Shown here: positions 38,358 to 47,846 of the stretch, in pieces
Numbering within the stretch: the first letter of the stretch is position 1
Layout of the letters: the number at the start of each line of letters is the position of its first letter
Assembly (NCBI RefSeq): GCF_002272785.1
Contig: NZ_MLAS01000008.1
Coordinates: 42,772 to 106,771 of the forward strand
Direction: 5' to 3'
Source of the DNA: Helicobacter sp. 13S00477-4
GTDB taxonomy: Bacteria; Campylobacterota; Campylobacteria; Campylobacterales; Helicobacteraceae
DNA: 64,000 bases
Notes under the pieces: generated by a model
Database searches by the model: none
What the model saw: only the letters and a program-made list of their open reading frames with translations
What the model was told of the DNA's origin: nothing
Program-made: the position numbers and the translations under genes

Positions 38358-39811
38358 TGAGTGAGAATATTTTGTTTCATTCAACAAAACAATATGAAGT
38401 TGCCATTGCAAATAAACTTTCTGATGAGCAACTCCGGAAGAATCTAAAATCTGCAATGGATACATTGAAAACCAATAGAAAAAATCTTATAAAACAAAGG
38501 TATACAGATTGGGAGGGGTTGCGTGAATTGGGTAAAGAGGTTAAACTCAAAACACTCTCACATTTGGATGAATTTTTGGAAAGATTTGAAAATAATGCGA
38601 CAAAGAATGGTTTTAAAGTTCATTGGGCAAATGATGCAAAAGAGGCAAATGAAATTATCTATCAATTGGCTAAAGAGAGAAATATTACCACTATTTTAAA
38701 GGGTAAATCAATGGCAAGCGAAGAAATTCATCTCAATGCCTATTTGAAAGAAAAAGGGGTATTGGCAAATGAAACAGATTTGGGAGAATTGATTATTCAG
38801 CTTATTGATGAACCTCCTGTACATATTGTGACCCCTGCAATCCATAAAAATCGCTATCAAATTGGTGAAATTTTTAAAGAAAAATTACAAGCCCCTCTTG
38901 AAAGTGAGCCTGATAAACTCAATGCAATAGCTAGAAAATATATGCGTAAAAAGTTTAAAGATTTTAAAATGGGTTTATCGGGTGTCAATTTTGCCATTGC
39001 CAATGAAGGAGCTATCTGGTTAGTTGAAAATGAGGGTAATGGCAGGATGAGTACAACAGCTTGTGATATCCATATTGCAATTTGTGGGATTGAGAAAATT
39101 GTTGAAAGTTTTGAGGACGCTTCTATTTTGAACACTTTGTTAGTCCCAAGTGCTGTTGGAGCATCTATTACTTGTTATAATAATATTATCGCAGGACCTA
39201 GAAAAGAGGGAGAGTTAGATGGTCCACAAGAAGTCCATATTGTGATGCTAGATAATAATCGTTCTAGTATTTTGGCAGATTCGCATTATTATCGTTCTTT
39301 GAGTTGTATTCGTTGTGGGACTTGCCTTAATCATTGCCCTGTATACGATAAGATTGGAGGACATGCTTATTTATCTACCTATCCTGGTCCAATTGGTGAA
39401 GTGATTTCTCCTCAGCTTTTTGGGTTGGATAATTGTGGTTATATGCTCAATCTTTGTAGTCTTTGTGGAAGGTGTTCAGAGGTTTGTCCAGTAAAAATTC
39501 CTTTAGCTGAACTCATCAGAGATTTAAGAAGTGAAAAGATTGGTGAGGGTAGGATGAAGGTGAAAGGCTATAAAAATACTCATAGAAATAAAAGTGAAAA
39601 ATTTGCAATGAATGTATTTGCTTTTTTGGCTACAAGTGGCATAAAATGGAGAGTATTATTGTGGGGAGTGAATGTTTTTTCACCCTTGATTGAAAAAATG
39701 GGGCACATTTTACCAGGATTGAAAAATTGGACTTTATATCGGGCAACCCCAAAAATAAATGCTTCATTGCACACAAAGATAAAAAATATCAAAGGAGTGG
39801 TTTATGAGTAG
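38357..39811 (+). CDS. lldF: Lactate utilization iron-sulfur protein LldF/LutB
   Basis: 484-residue iron-sulfur subunit. The N-terminal part is an LUD/DUF162 domain (GKSMASEEIHLN); two [4Fe-4S] motifs follow: CIRCGTCLNHCP and CSLCGRCSEVCP, typical of electron transfer between substrate and quinone. It overlaps lldG by eight bases and lldE by one, consistent with stoichiometric production of the complex. Confidence 0.94.
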   Translation: MSENILFHSTKQYEVAIANKLSDEQLRKNLKSAMDTLKTNRKNLIKQRYTDWEGLRELGKEVKLKTLSHLDEFLERFENNATKNGFKVHWANDAKEANEIIYQLAKERNITTILKGKSMASEEIHLNAYLKEKGVLANETDLGELIIQLIDEPPVHIVTPAIHKNRYQIGEIFKEKLQAPLESEPDKLNAIARKYMRKKFKDFKMGLSGVNFAIANEGAIWLVENEGNGRMSTTACDIHIAICGIEKIVESFEDASILNTLLVPSAVGASITCYNNIIAGPRKEGELDGPQEVHIVMLDNNRSSILADSHYYRSLSCIRCGTCLNHCPVYDKIGGHAYLSTYPGPIGEVISPQLFGLDNCGYMLNLCSLCGRCSEVCPVKIPLAELIRDLRSEKIGEGRMKVKGYKNTHRNKSEKFAMNVFAFLATSGIKWRVLLWGVNVFSPLIEKMGHILPGLKNWTLYRATPKINASLHTKIKNIKGVVYE

Positions 39812-40442
39812 GACGCAGATATTATCAAGGATAAAATCAGCACTCAACAAAAATCATATCTTTCCAGCCAATCCTCATTATAAAAATGTCTTAAACCCTC
39901 AAAATCAAGATTTGTTGAGTGAATATAAATATTTTCAAGCCATCAATAAAGCAACAATTATAGATACTACATTACAAAAACTTCCTGAAGATGTTTTAAA
40001 GACTTTTGATAGTATTGGAGCTCAAAGGGTTTTATATGCTTTAAATTTGCCTTTTGATTTTTCTAAATTTGAGTGTGGGATTGAGAAAATTCCTTATGAT
40101 AAGAATATTGAAGTGATAAGATCAGAGCTTTTTAAGGTTGATACTTCTATATTAAGAGCAGTGTGTGGCATAGCAAATCTTGGTATTGTTGGTGTTGTAT
40201 CTTCGCCAAATTGTCCAAGACTTTCTTCTTTGATTGCTCCAAATTGTGTCATTTTATTAGATAAAACAATGATCGTTCAAAATCTATTTGAAGGGACACA
40301 GATTTTGAAAAATCAAGGTAAAGATGGAAAACTACCAACAAATTTATTATTCATTGCAGGACCTTCAAGGACAGCTGATATTGAATTGCAAACGGTATTT
40401 GGTGTGCATGGTCCTCAAAAAGTAACAGTTATTTTATATTAA
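39804..40442 (+). CDS. lldG: Lactate utilization protein LldG/LutC
   Basis: Third subunit of the lactate oxidation complex: LUD (DUF162) domain of 212 residues with GIANLGIVGVVSSPNCPRLSS and the C-terminal GPSRTADIELQTVFGVHGP motif. AAAGGAG stands before the ATG. The bcp gene follows after ten bases. Confidence 0.92.
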   Translation: MSRTQILSRIKSALNKNHIFPANPHYKNVLNPQNQDLLSEYKYFQAINKATIIDTTLQKLPEDVLKTFDSIGAQRVLYALNLPFDFSKFECGIEKIPYDKNIEVIRSELFKVDTSILRAVCGIANLGIVGVVSSPNCPRLSSLIAPNCVILLDKTMIVQNLFEGTQILKNQGKDGKLPTNLLFIAGPSRTADIELQTVFGVHGPQKVTVILY

Positions 40443-40452
40443 AGGAGTTCAG

Positions 40453-40908
40453 ATGAAATTACAGGTAGGTGATATTGCCCCAGATTTTAGATTGAAAAAT
40501 CAAGATGAGATAGAAGTTGGATTGAAGGATTTAAATTCTAAGGGTATTGTTTTATATTTTTATCCCAAGGATAATACACCTGGATGTACTACAGAAGCAG
40601 AAGATTTTACTCAATTATTAGAGTATTTTTTTCAAAAAGGATTTGTAGTAGTGGGTATCAGTCCAGACAGTCCAAAAAGTCATAAGAAGTTTATTGAAAA
40701 TAAAGGACTCAAACATATTTTACTTAGTGATCTTGATAAAAGTATTGCAGAAAAATATGGTGCGTATGGCAAAAAAATGATGTATGGTAAAGAAGTATTT
40801 GGTATCATAAGATCTACTTTTATCATTAATAAAAATGGTCAAATTTCTAAAGTATTTTATAATGTCAGAGTAAAAGGACATGTAAAAGAAGTTTTAGAAA
40901 GCTTATAA
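40453..40908 (+). CDS. bcp: Thioredoxin-dependent peroxiredoxin (BCP/PrxQ)
   Basis: Reduces organic hydroperoxides and H2O2. 151 residues; the peroxidatic cysteine is in DNTPGCTTEAEDF. The cysteine that resolves the disulfide in many PrxQ proteins five residues later is a Glu here, so this is a one-cysteine BCP, as in H. pylori. AAAGGAG precedes the ATG. It is the last gene of the lactate operon. Confidence 0.93.
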   Translation: MKLQVGDIAPDFRLKNQDEIEVGLKDLNSKGIVLYFYPKDNTPGCTTEAEDFTQLLEYFFQKGFVVVGISPDSPKSHKKFIENKGLKHILLSDLDKSIAEKYGAYGKKMMYGKEVFGIIRSTFIINKNGQISKVFYNVRVKGHVKEVLESL

Positions 40909-40944
40909 TTTAAAGTTTCACAAAAGATATGATTTTAAATTGGT

Positions 40945-40950
40945 TATAAT
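40945..40950 (+). promoter_or_regulatory. -10 box of bioB
   Basis: TATAAT in TTGGTTATAATC, 28 bases before the ATG. I see no BirA-type operator here. Confidence 0.55.
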
Positions 40951-40977
40951 CATACTTTCTAAAAGGGAAGGTATTGC

Positions 40978-41820
40978 ATGGATGATGGAATATTTTTATG
41001 CTCAATTTCAAATGTAAGTAGTGGTAATTGTAGCGAAGACTGTGCGTATTGCACCCAAAGTTCACACTATCATGCTGATATTGAGAAATACAAATTCAAA
41101 GATCCTAAAAAAGTTTTGGATGAAGCTAGAAGATTGAAAGAGTATGGTGCATTAGGATTTTGTCTAGTCACTGCAGGTAGAGGGTTGGATGATAAAAAAT
41201 GTGAATATATTGCTAAAACAGCCAAAATGATTAAAGACGATGGCTTGGATTTGCATATTATTGCTTGTTGTGGGAGAGCAGATATTGATTCGCTTATATA
41301 CCTTAGGCAAAATGGTGTGGATAGCTATAATCATAACCTTGAAACTTCTAAAGATTTTTTTTCAAAAATCTGCACTACTCATCCTTGGCAAGAAAGATTT
41401 CAGACTTGTGAAAACGCTTTGAGTGCAGGACTTGGTCTGTGTAGTGGTGGTATATTTGGACTAGGTGAGAGTTGGGGGGATAGGATTGAGCTTTTAAAGG
41501 CTTTGCAAATCCTCTCTCCACATTCTACTCCCATTAATTTTTTTATTAAAAATCCTGCTTTGCCTATTGGTCAAGAGACATTAACACCTGAAGAGGCTTT
41601 AGAATGTGTGGTTTTAGCAAGGGAGTTTTTACCCAAAGTTCGTTTGATGATAGCTGGAGGTAGGGAAATTGTTTTTGGTAAAGATCAAAAAGCTTTATTT
41701 GAATGTGGGATTAATGCAGTGGTATTAGGGGATTATCTGACTACTAAAGGCGATGCTCCGCAAAAAGATATTGAAATGATACGATCATATGGACTTGAAA
41801 TTGCTCAAAATTGTCATTAA
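40978..41820 (+). CDS. bioB: Biotin synthase
   Basis: Radical SAM enzyme that inserts sulfur into dethiobiotin. The [4Fe-4S]-SAM motif C18-x3-C22-x2-C25 reads CSEDCAYC; the later CSGGIFGLGESWGDR and AGGREIVFG also fit. It is 280 residues, close to the compact H. pylori enzyme. Its end overlaps the yihY start by 32 bases. bioV lies on the opposite strand just beyond, as in the Helicobacter biotin neighbourhood. Confidence 0.95.
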   Translation: MDDGIFLCSISNVSSGNCSEDCAYCTQSSHYHADIEKYKFKDPKKVLDEARRLKEYGALGFCLVTAGRGLDDKKCEYIAKTAKMIKDDGLDLHIIACCGRADIDSLIYLRQNGVDSYNHNLETSKDFFSKICTTHPWQERFQTCENALSAGLGLCSGGIFGLGESWGDRIELLKALQILSPHSTPINFFIKNPALPIGQETLTPEEALECVVLAREFLPKVRLMIAGGREIVFGKDQKALFECGINAVVLGDYLTTKGDAPQKDIEMIRSYGLEIAQNCH

Positions 41821-42643
41821 TATCTTTGATATATTCAAAAGTTTTTCAAAAAAGATTTTGAAAAAAATCCAAGAAATTTATAATTTCCTCACTCATGAAC
41901 AAGAAATGTTTTATTATGCAGCCTCATTAAGTTTTTATACAATTTTTGCACTTATCCCATTAATTTTGATTGCATTTTCTATTATGCTTAATTTCCCTGA
42001 TTTTAAAATCCGTCTAGAAGGTATTAAGATATTGATGCTTTCAAGTATTTTGCCTACCCATACTGATATTATTGCTTCTTTTTTAAATACATTCATGGAA
42101 AACAGTTCAAAACTAGGGAGTATGGGATTTATCTATATTATTTTTACTTCTTTGATGTTTTTTCGTAACTATGAATATATTACCTCTAAAATGTTTAATT
42201 CTAAGCCTCGAAAGTTTTTTGATTCTTTGATTGTTTATTGGGCAATGATGACTTTATTTCCTATAGCTTTTTTCTTAAGTATTTATTTTAGTGGAGAGGT
42301 CCAAGGTATCCTTAAAAATAAAGTAAATGAAGTGCTTTTACCAGATATTTTACTATGGCTAGGGACTTGCATATTGTTTTTGATTTTATTTCGTGTTTCT
42401 GCAAATAAATTTTTGAATAAAAAAGCATTACTATTTACTTCGTTCTCTTCTGCAAGTATTTGGTATTTATTCAAATGGGGATTTGTTTATTATGTATCTT
42501 ATAATAAAACGTATCCAACCCTTTATGGATCAGTATCTGTATTATTGATAATGATGCTTTGGATTTATATTTCTTGGTTGGTATTACTTTTTGGTATGAG
42601 GACTTGTGAGGCTTTCATAAGTAATTTTGGTAAAAAATATTAA
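41789..42643 (+). CDS. YihY/BrkB-family inner-membrane protein
   Basis: 284-residue membrane protein with six hydrophobic segments; the motif FYYAASLSFYTIFALIPLILIAFS marks the YihY/UPF0761 family, and YGSVSVLLIMMLWIYISWLVLL closes it. The old name ribonuclease BN is a misassignment in the family. The function is unknown. The start at 41789 overlaps bioB by 32 bases; a later start is possible. Confidence 0.8.
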   Translation: MDLKLLKIVINIFDIFKSFSKKILKKIQEIYNFLTHEQEMFYYAASLSFYTIFALIPLILIAFSIMLNFPDFKIRLEGIKILMLSSILPTHTDIIASFLNTFMENSSKLGSMGFIYIIFTSLMFFRNYEYITSKMFNSKPRKFFDSLIVYWAMMTLFPIAFFLSIYFSGEVQGILKNKVNEVLLPDILLWLGTCILFLILFRVSANKFLNKKALLFTSFSSASIWYLFKWGFVYYVSYNKTYPTLYGSVSVLLIMMLWIYISWLVLLFGMRTCEAFISNFGKKY

Positions 42644-42655
42644 TTTATCTCCTTT

Positions 42656-42695
42656 AAACAATCTTATATTTTGCCAGCTAGAATTAGGATTGTTT
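42656..42695. terminator. Hairpin between yihY and bioV
   Basis: AAACAATC (42656-42663) and GATTGTTT (42688-42695) form eight-base arms with a 24-base loop. On the plus strand the stem is followed by TG, so the T run is short. Probably marks the end of yihY. Confidence 0.35.
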
Positions 42696-42747
42696 TGAGA
42701 TTTGAAAGAGATTTCTAAAATGCCAAATAAATCATATGATGATGTTT

Positions 42748-42766
42748 TTACAATTTAAAATTGTAA
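42748..42766. terminator. Second AT-rich hairpin between yihY and bioV
   Basis: TTACAATT and AATTGTAA with a TAA loop; plus-strand TATTTTTATG follows. A convergent-gene terminator is likely. Between 42644 and 42824 I see no gene. Confidence 0.45.
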
Positions 42767-42824
42767 TATTTTTATGAAAAGACAAACAAATTATTCCATA
42801 AAATCTATTCATACTAAAGTTATT

Positions 42825-43340
42825 TTATTTAATTTTTAAAAAATGATTTGCAGATTTTATAAAATATATTCTTCCATATGGGGCAAAAAAATCACAAGCA
42901 TAGGAAGTATCTACAATTTTATCACACCCTCCTAGATATACTTCAATCTCTACCCCATATTCACTTATTTGTTTTAATTTATCATTATCCCAAGTGTATC
43001 CTAATAAGTTTTGAAGTTCTTTTAAGTTTCCTTCATAAAAATATTTTTTCATTGTATCTTCAAATCCTGCTAAATATAAAAATTTTTCTATATATTTTTT
43101 ATAATCTTTTTTAAAAGCATTGATTTGTATCTCTTTATAAGTCTTACTTTTGTTATTAAAAATAGCTGGAGAAAATAAAATTAAACGTTGAATCCTATCT
43201 CTCCCTAATCCCTGATAAACCCATTCAAAAGCTTTTTGTGCTCCATAACTAAAACCATATATATCATATTTATTTAAATTTTGTATAAAATCTTCAAAAA
43301 TACTCTCTTCATTATGAAAACAAAACCCACTAAAATACAT
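42825..43340 (-). CDS. bioV: Pimeloyl-ACP methyl ester esterase BioV
   Basis: Alpha/beta hydrolase that removes the methyl group from pimeloyl-ACP methyl ester, ending the BioC-BioH-type stage of pimelate synthesis; the BioV type is Helicobacter-specific. The catalytic triad is visible: Ser31 in GFSYGAQKA, Asp140 in GGCDKIVD and His166 in ANHFLK. 171 residues. It overlaps the FtsH-like gene by 11 bases and so is the last gene of the six-gene leftward operon. Identity rests on this pattern and on closeness to H. pylori BioV. Confidence 0.88.
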   Translation of the reverse strand: MYFSGFCFHNEESIFEDFIQNLNKYDIYGFSYGAQKAFEWVYQGLGRDRIQRLILFSPAIFNNKSKTYKEIQINAFKKDYKKYIEKFLYLAGFEDTMKKYFYEGNLKELQNLLGYTWDNDKLKQISEYGVEIEVYLGGCDKIVDTSYACDFFAPYGRIYFIKSANHFLKIK

Positions 43341-44997
43341 TTTTTGAAACTTCTATAATTATATCTTTACTAAGTTTTTCTTTTTCAAAGAGTTTTTTAG
43401 CTAATAAAAGGATATTTTCTTTAGTATTTTCTAAAAATTCTCTTTGTTCTTTTAGTGCTTTTGAGAGGATTTCTTCGACATCATTGCCATTTGAAATGAT
43501 GTGTTTGGACATTGCATATTCTTCACACATTGCTTTAGCAATATTGGTAGCTTTTTTGATATCTTCTACACAGTGAGTATATTTTTCTTTAAATATTATA
43601 TCTAAAGCAATTGCACCACTGAGATAGACTTTTATTTTATTGTTCAATTCACTTTTGCTTAAGACTTCTTTGTCAACATCAAGAATAAAGTCCCCCATAA
43701 GTGTTACTTTGTCAAACTCAATATCAAGCCAATATGCACTGATAGCTTTTGCAGCTTGATAAACAGAAAGGATATTTTTTTCTTTTTCATCAAAGCTTCG
43801 GATTTTTCTTTTGCCAAGTGCTACTTTGTCTTTTACATCCAAAATATCTTTAGATTCAATAAAATTACTATTCCTTTTGAGTGCATTCAAAGCACTTTCG
43901 TTGATGAGTGAGGCAATCATAGCTCCACTGAATCCTACACATATTTTAGCAACCTCAAGCACATTCAACTGATGTTTTTTTCCTTCAAGATAAACTTCTA
44001 AAATTTTGACTCTTTCATCCAAATCAGGAAGTTGGACATAAATCCTCCTGTCAAATCTACCGCTTCTTAAAAGTGCTTCATCAATGACTTCAATTTTATT
44101 GGTTGCTCCAATAATAATCACCCCGTTGCTATCTTCAAAACCATCCATTTCTGTAAGTAACTGGTTGAGTGTTGCTTCTCTTTCATCATTCCGACTCCCT
44201 CCTCTAGCTTTCCCTACAGCATCAATTTCATCAATGAATATGATAGAAGGGGCATTTGCCTTTGCTTTTGAAAAAAGTTCACGTACACGTTTTGCTCCCA
44301 TTCCTACATAAATTTGCACAAAACTACTCCCACTTTGATAAAAAAAAGGCACCCCTGCTTCGCCAGCAACTGCTTTTGCAATCATTGTTTTACCTACACC
44401 AGGAGGTCCTACTAATAAAACACCTTTAGGTAATGAAATCCCTAATTTTTGGTATTTTTTAGGATTTTTAAGATAATCAATGATTTCAAAAAGTTCTTCT
44501 TTGACCTCTTCAATTCCTGCTACATCTTTGAATTTAACTGTTGAATTGATTGGTTGGTTCATATTGTTTGTTTCGCTACTTTTGTTTTCTTGGAATAAAT
44601 TGGTTTGATTTAAAGTTCTGATAGGTGTTTCTGAAGGTTTTTTTATCATCAGATTTAAAGCCCTTAAAAATACTGCCATTCCAATTAAGATTAAGATAAT
44701 GACACCAATGCCTGAAACTATTTCTCCTAAATTGGTATGGGTTTTTATCTTTATGGGGAGATTTTGAAGTTTTTGAATTTCAAAGGTGATTTTAGCTGTT
44801 TTATAATATTTTGATCCCGTATTTAAATAAATATAATTATCACCTATTGAGAGGTTTTTTATTTCACTGGATTTCAAAATATTGTCAAACTCATCAGCAC
44901 TTATAAGCTTTGAGCCATCCTTAAATAACATAAAAATTCCTAGAATTAGGACTATAAATAAACTTATAATTCCTACCAATAAATTTTTAGATTTCAA
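43330..44997 (-). CDS. FtsH-like membrane AAA+ protein without a protease motif
   Basis: 555 residues. Two membrane segments (residues 6-25 and about 95-115) flank a short periplasmic loop. The AAA domain has Walker A GPPGVGKT (197-204), Walker B IIFIDEID (252-259) and the arginine-bearing GRFDR (313-317), all typical of FtsH. At residues 413-417, where FtsH has the zinc-binding HEAGH, this protein has YQAAK, so it should not cleave peptides; the downstream helix with the third-ligand Asp (VEDIKKATNIAK) remains. An ATP-driven unfoldase or holdase is likely. TTG start at 44997; it overlaps mtaB and bioV by 11 bases each. Confidence 0.88.
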   Translation of the reverse strand: MKSKNLLVGIISLFIVLILGIFMLFKDGSKLISADEFDNILKSSEIKNLSIGDNYIYLNTGSKYYKTAKITFEIQKLQNLPIKIKTHTNLGEIVSGIGVIILILIGMAVFLRALNLMIKKPSETPIRTLNQTNLFQENKSSETNNMNQPINSTVKFKDVAGIEEVKEELFEIIDYLKNPKKYQKLGISLPKGVLLVGPPGVGKTMIAKAVAGEAGVPFFYQSGSSFVQIYVGMGAKRVRELFSKAKANAPSIIFIDEIDAVGKARGGSRNDEREATLNQLLTEMDGFEDSNGVIIIGATNKIEVIDEALLRSGRFDRRIYVQLPDLDERVKILEVYLEGKKHQLNVLEVAKICVGFSGAMIASLINESALNALKRNSNFIESKDILDVKDKVALGKRKIRSFDEKEKNILSVYQAAKAISAYWLDIEFDKVTLMGDFILDVDKEVLSKSELNNKIKVYLSGAIALDIIFKEKYTHCVEDIKKATNIAKAMCEEYAMSKHIISNGNDVEEILSKALKEQREFLENTKENILLLAKKLFEKEKLSKDIIIEVSKNVF

Positions 44998-46243
44998 TTC
45001 TATTTACCTCTTCATTTACTTCATAATTAGTAGTTTGTAACCACTTTGGAAATGGACATTTAGTAATGATTTTAACTTTGTTGAAATATTGGTCTAAACC
45101 ATTATAAACTCCATTTTTACCATTTTCAACTAAAATATTTAAAATTTGATTAGATTTTTTAATTTTTTTTCTAAAATCCATATTTTTTTGTTTTACTAAG
45201 TGATTGATACTATGGAGTCTTTCTTTAGCCAAGTTTCCATCCACAACAGGTTTCATATAAGCTGATGGTGTATTATTTCTGATGCTATAGATAAAAGGAT
45301 GTATATGTGTTAGGGGTAAAATTTTAGCATTTTCAAAAGCTTTTTGCCAAGTTTGCTCATCTTCGCCCGGATGTCCTATAATAAAATCTGTTCCTAATGC
45401 AAAACCTTTATTAGCAATATTTTCTAAAAGAATACAATCACTATCAAAGCGATTTTGTCGATTCATTCGTTGAAGCATTGAATTTTCTGTATATTGAAGG
45501 GCAATATGAAGATGTTTTTCTAAAAAGTCACTATCAAGTAACTCTAAAAATTCCTCATCAATCTGTGCAGGTTCCAAGCTCCCAATACGAATCCTTTTAA
45601 TGCCTTCAATTTTAGAGATAAGTTTTATCAATTTAGCAATACTATTCCCTTTGTCTTTGCCATAGCTCCCAACATTTGTCCCAGTCAAGACTACTTCGCA
45701 AATCCCTGTATCTCTAAGGACTCTGATTTGTTCTAGAATCTTAGCTTCATTCATACTTCTTCCTTTACCCCTCACAGAAGGGATAATGCAATAGCTACAA
45801 GCAAAATCACAACCCTCTTGAATCTTGATAAATGCACGTGATTTACCAACAAATTCGCTTACAATCGTTGTATCTAGATGTGAAGCGTTAAGGTCATCAT
45901 CATAAAAAAACTTTTTTTTGACATTCAAAAAATCATCAATTTTTTCTTTTTGGCTATGACCAAATACTCCAAAAGTAAGATTTTTTTCAAAAAGATTTTT
46001 TCCTTGTGTTTTTACCCCGCAACCAGTAAAGTAAATCTTTTTTCCGCTTGAAAAGACCTTATTAACATAGCTTCTAACTCCGCTATCAGCACCATTGGTA
46101 ACTGTGCAAGAATTCACTACAATAATATCAGCATTTTCTTCACTATCTGTATAATCAAATCTTTTAAGATTTTCCCTCATTACTTGTGTATCAAAAAGAT
46201 TTGTGCGGCAACCAAAAGTCTTGAAAAATACTTTTTGTCTCAT
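44987..46243 (-). CDS. mtaB: MtaB-type tRNA methylthiotransferase
   Basis: Radical SAM methylthiotransferase of the MiaB/RimO/MtaB group, modifying t6A37 to ms2t6A37 in tRNA by family knowledge of MtaB. N-terminal domain begins FFKTFGCRTNLFDTQ; the radical SAM motif is CDFACSYCIIP; TRAM-like C-terminus. I place the start at 46243, where AAGGA stands five bases upstream; a longer frame from 46378 would run 134 bases into the mscS gene and lacks similarity. The mscS stop is one base upstream. Confidence 0.88.
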   Translation of the reverse strand: MRQKVFFKTFGCRTNLFDTQVMRENLKRFDYTDSEENADIIVVNSCTVTNGADSGVRSYVNKVFSSGKKIYFTGCGVKTQGKNLFEKNLTFGVFGHSQKEKIDDFLNVKKKFFYDDDLNASHLDTTIVSEFVGKSRAFIKIQEGCDFACSYCIIPSVRGKGRSMNEAKILEQIRVLRDTGICEVVLTGTNVGSYGKDKGNSIAKLIKLISKIEGIKRIRIGSLEPAQIDEEFLELLDSDFLEKHLHIALQYTENSMLQRMNRQNRFDSDCILLENIANKGFALGTDFIIGHPGEDEQTWQKAFENAKILPLTHIHPFIYSIRNNTPSAYMKPVVDGNLAKERLHSINHLVKQKNMDFRKKIKKSNQILNILVENGKNGVYNGLDQYFNKVKIITKCPFPKWLQTTNYEVNEEVNRIEI

Positions 46244-46244
46244 T

Positions 46245-47846
46245 TCAATCCTTTTCATCTTTAGTGGTTGAATTTTTGAATTCAGAAGGCTTATTACCAA
46301 AGCCATCACTGCCATCTTTGATGAGTTTGGTTGTGGTATAAGCAATGAAGATATCAGGTTCTTTGAGTAGGTTTTCAATGATCTCAGCAGAAATAGTACT
46401 TCTTATAGTAAGGGTTGAATAAGCATTGGTTTGATACCAGACAGATATTTTTATTCCATTGGTTTCTATGATACTGAAAGTTTTTGGTTCTATGCTAGTG
46501 TTCCTTAAAGAATATTTATCGCGCATTTTATTGAGTTGTTTTCGTGTGATTTCGGTGTAACCTCTTGAATATTTTGTTGCAGCATCTGATGCAATGCACA
46601 AGGCTTTTTTATAGTTAGAATCAAAAGTAATAGTAAAGTCAATCCCATCCCAAACTGTTTTCATCCCGCCGTGTGTATAGTTTGAAAACATTGTGGTGAA
46701 AACATAATTATTAGGAATGAAGACTATCCTTCCTGCGCGGCGGTTTTCTAAATAAGTTGTGAGCGTGACATCTTCATACATTGTAATACGTAACATTGAA
46801 ATATCAAGTACATCACCTACATAAACATTGCCATCTTTGCTAACACGTATCCTATCACCAACATGTATACTCCCACCAATCACGATAACAAACCATCCTA
46901 GAATGCTCATAAACAAATCTTTCATTGCGATTGCTAAGCCTGCTGAAGCAAACCCTAGAAAAGCTACCAGGTAGGTTACATTTTCTAAATATGCAAATAA
47001 AAGTATCAAAATAATAATACTTACATTGAAAAAATTAATGATTTTACTGGTTGTGTAAGCTCTTTCATTATCGTGTATATAGCGACGAACAAAAATTTTC
47101 AGCATAAGGGCAAAGCCTATACTGATGATAATAGCTAATCCAATATAAATTAATTTAAAGACTTGGTTTTTTATTTGTATAGAAAGTCTTTGTGTTATTT
47201 CATCATTATCTTTGGTGTAAATATCAATGGTTGTATTTAAAATATTTTGAGCACTTTGAAGTTCAAGTTTTTTCGATTGTGTTTGTGAGATTTCTTTGGA
47301 AATTTCTTTTGATTTTTTTAACGTATTGAGTTGAATCAAAAGATCATATTTTTTATTCAAATCTTGAAGAATTTCTTCAAGATTTTTTTGATTTTTTTTG
47401 AGGGTGAATTTTTGATTCTCAAGATTTTTGATAAAAGAAATACCTTCAATGATAGCCACTGGATTGGAAATATTAGGAATATCTTCAATTTTTGGTTTTT
47501 CAATCAATTCTTTGAATGGATTTGTCTTGTATTCGTCTAAAAGTTCTTCTTGTTGTTGTAAAGCATCAAGCCTATGTGTTAGAGTATTGATTTTAGCAGT
47601 ATTGGGATTTTTGGCATTTTTTAAGTTTTTGAGTTCTAATGTTAGTTTTTCAACCTCTGTATATATTTGATTATAAGTGTCAAAATTTATATATTTTTTG
47701 AGCCAAATATTGTTACTTGAAGCAAGTTTTTTGTCGATATTGGTGATTTGAGATTTTATTTCTTCAATTTCAATGTTATTGTTTAGTCCATAAATAAAAA
47801 TTATAAGTGTTGTTAATAAAAAAATAATTTTCAAATTTGACTCCAT
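46245..47846 (-). CDS. MscS-family mechanosensitive channel
   Basis: 533 residues with a signal-anchor N-terminus (IIFLLTTLIIFIYGL), a long coiled-coil periplasmic domain (residues about 30-230), membrane helices and the MscS core with GFASAGLAIAMKDLFMSILGW and HVGDRIRVSKDGNVYVGDVLDI. Large loop deviations from E. coli MscS suggest a separate subfamily. The ATG at 47846 lies inside aroB (16-base overlap). It is the third gene of the six-gene operon; another MscS homologue is at 29237. Confidence 0.87.
   Translation of the reverse strand: MESNLKIIFLLTTLIIFIYGLNNNIEIEEIKSQITNIDKKLASSNNIWLKKYINFDTYNQIYTEVEKLTLELKNLKNAKNPNTAKINTLTHRLDALQQQEELLDEYKTNPFKELIEKPKIEDIPNISNPVAIIEGISFIKNLENQKFTLKKNQKNLEEILQDLNKKYDLLIQLNTLKKSKEISKEISQTQSKKLELQSAQNILNTTIDIYTKDNDEITQRLSIQIKNQVFKLIYIGLAIIISIGFALMLKIFVRRYIHDNERAYTTSKIINFFNVSIIILILLFAYLENVTYLVAFLGFASAGLAIAMKDLFMSILGWFVIVIGGSIHVGDRIRVSKDGNVYVGDVLDISMLRITMYEDVTLTTYLENRRAGRIVFIPNNYVFTTMFSNYTHGGMKTVWDGIDFTITFDSNYKKALCIASDAATKYSRGYTEITRKQLNKMRDKYSLRNTSIEPKTFSIIETNGIKISVWYQTNAYSTLTIRSTISAEIIENLLKEPDIFIAYTTTKLIKDGSDGFGNKPSEFKNSTTKDEKD

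Noticed and set aside
46244..46378. 45-residue N-terminal extension of MtaB
   Set aside because: It overlaps mscS, has no similarity to the family, and a good ribosome site precedes the inner ATG at 46243.
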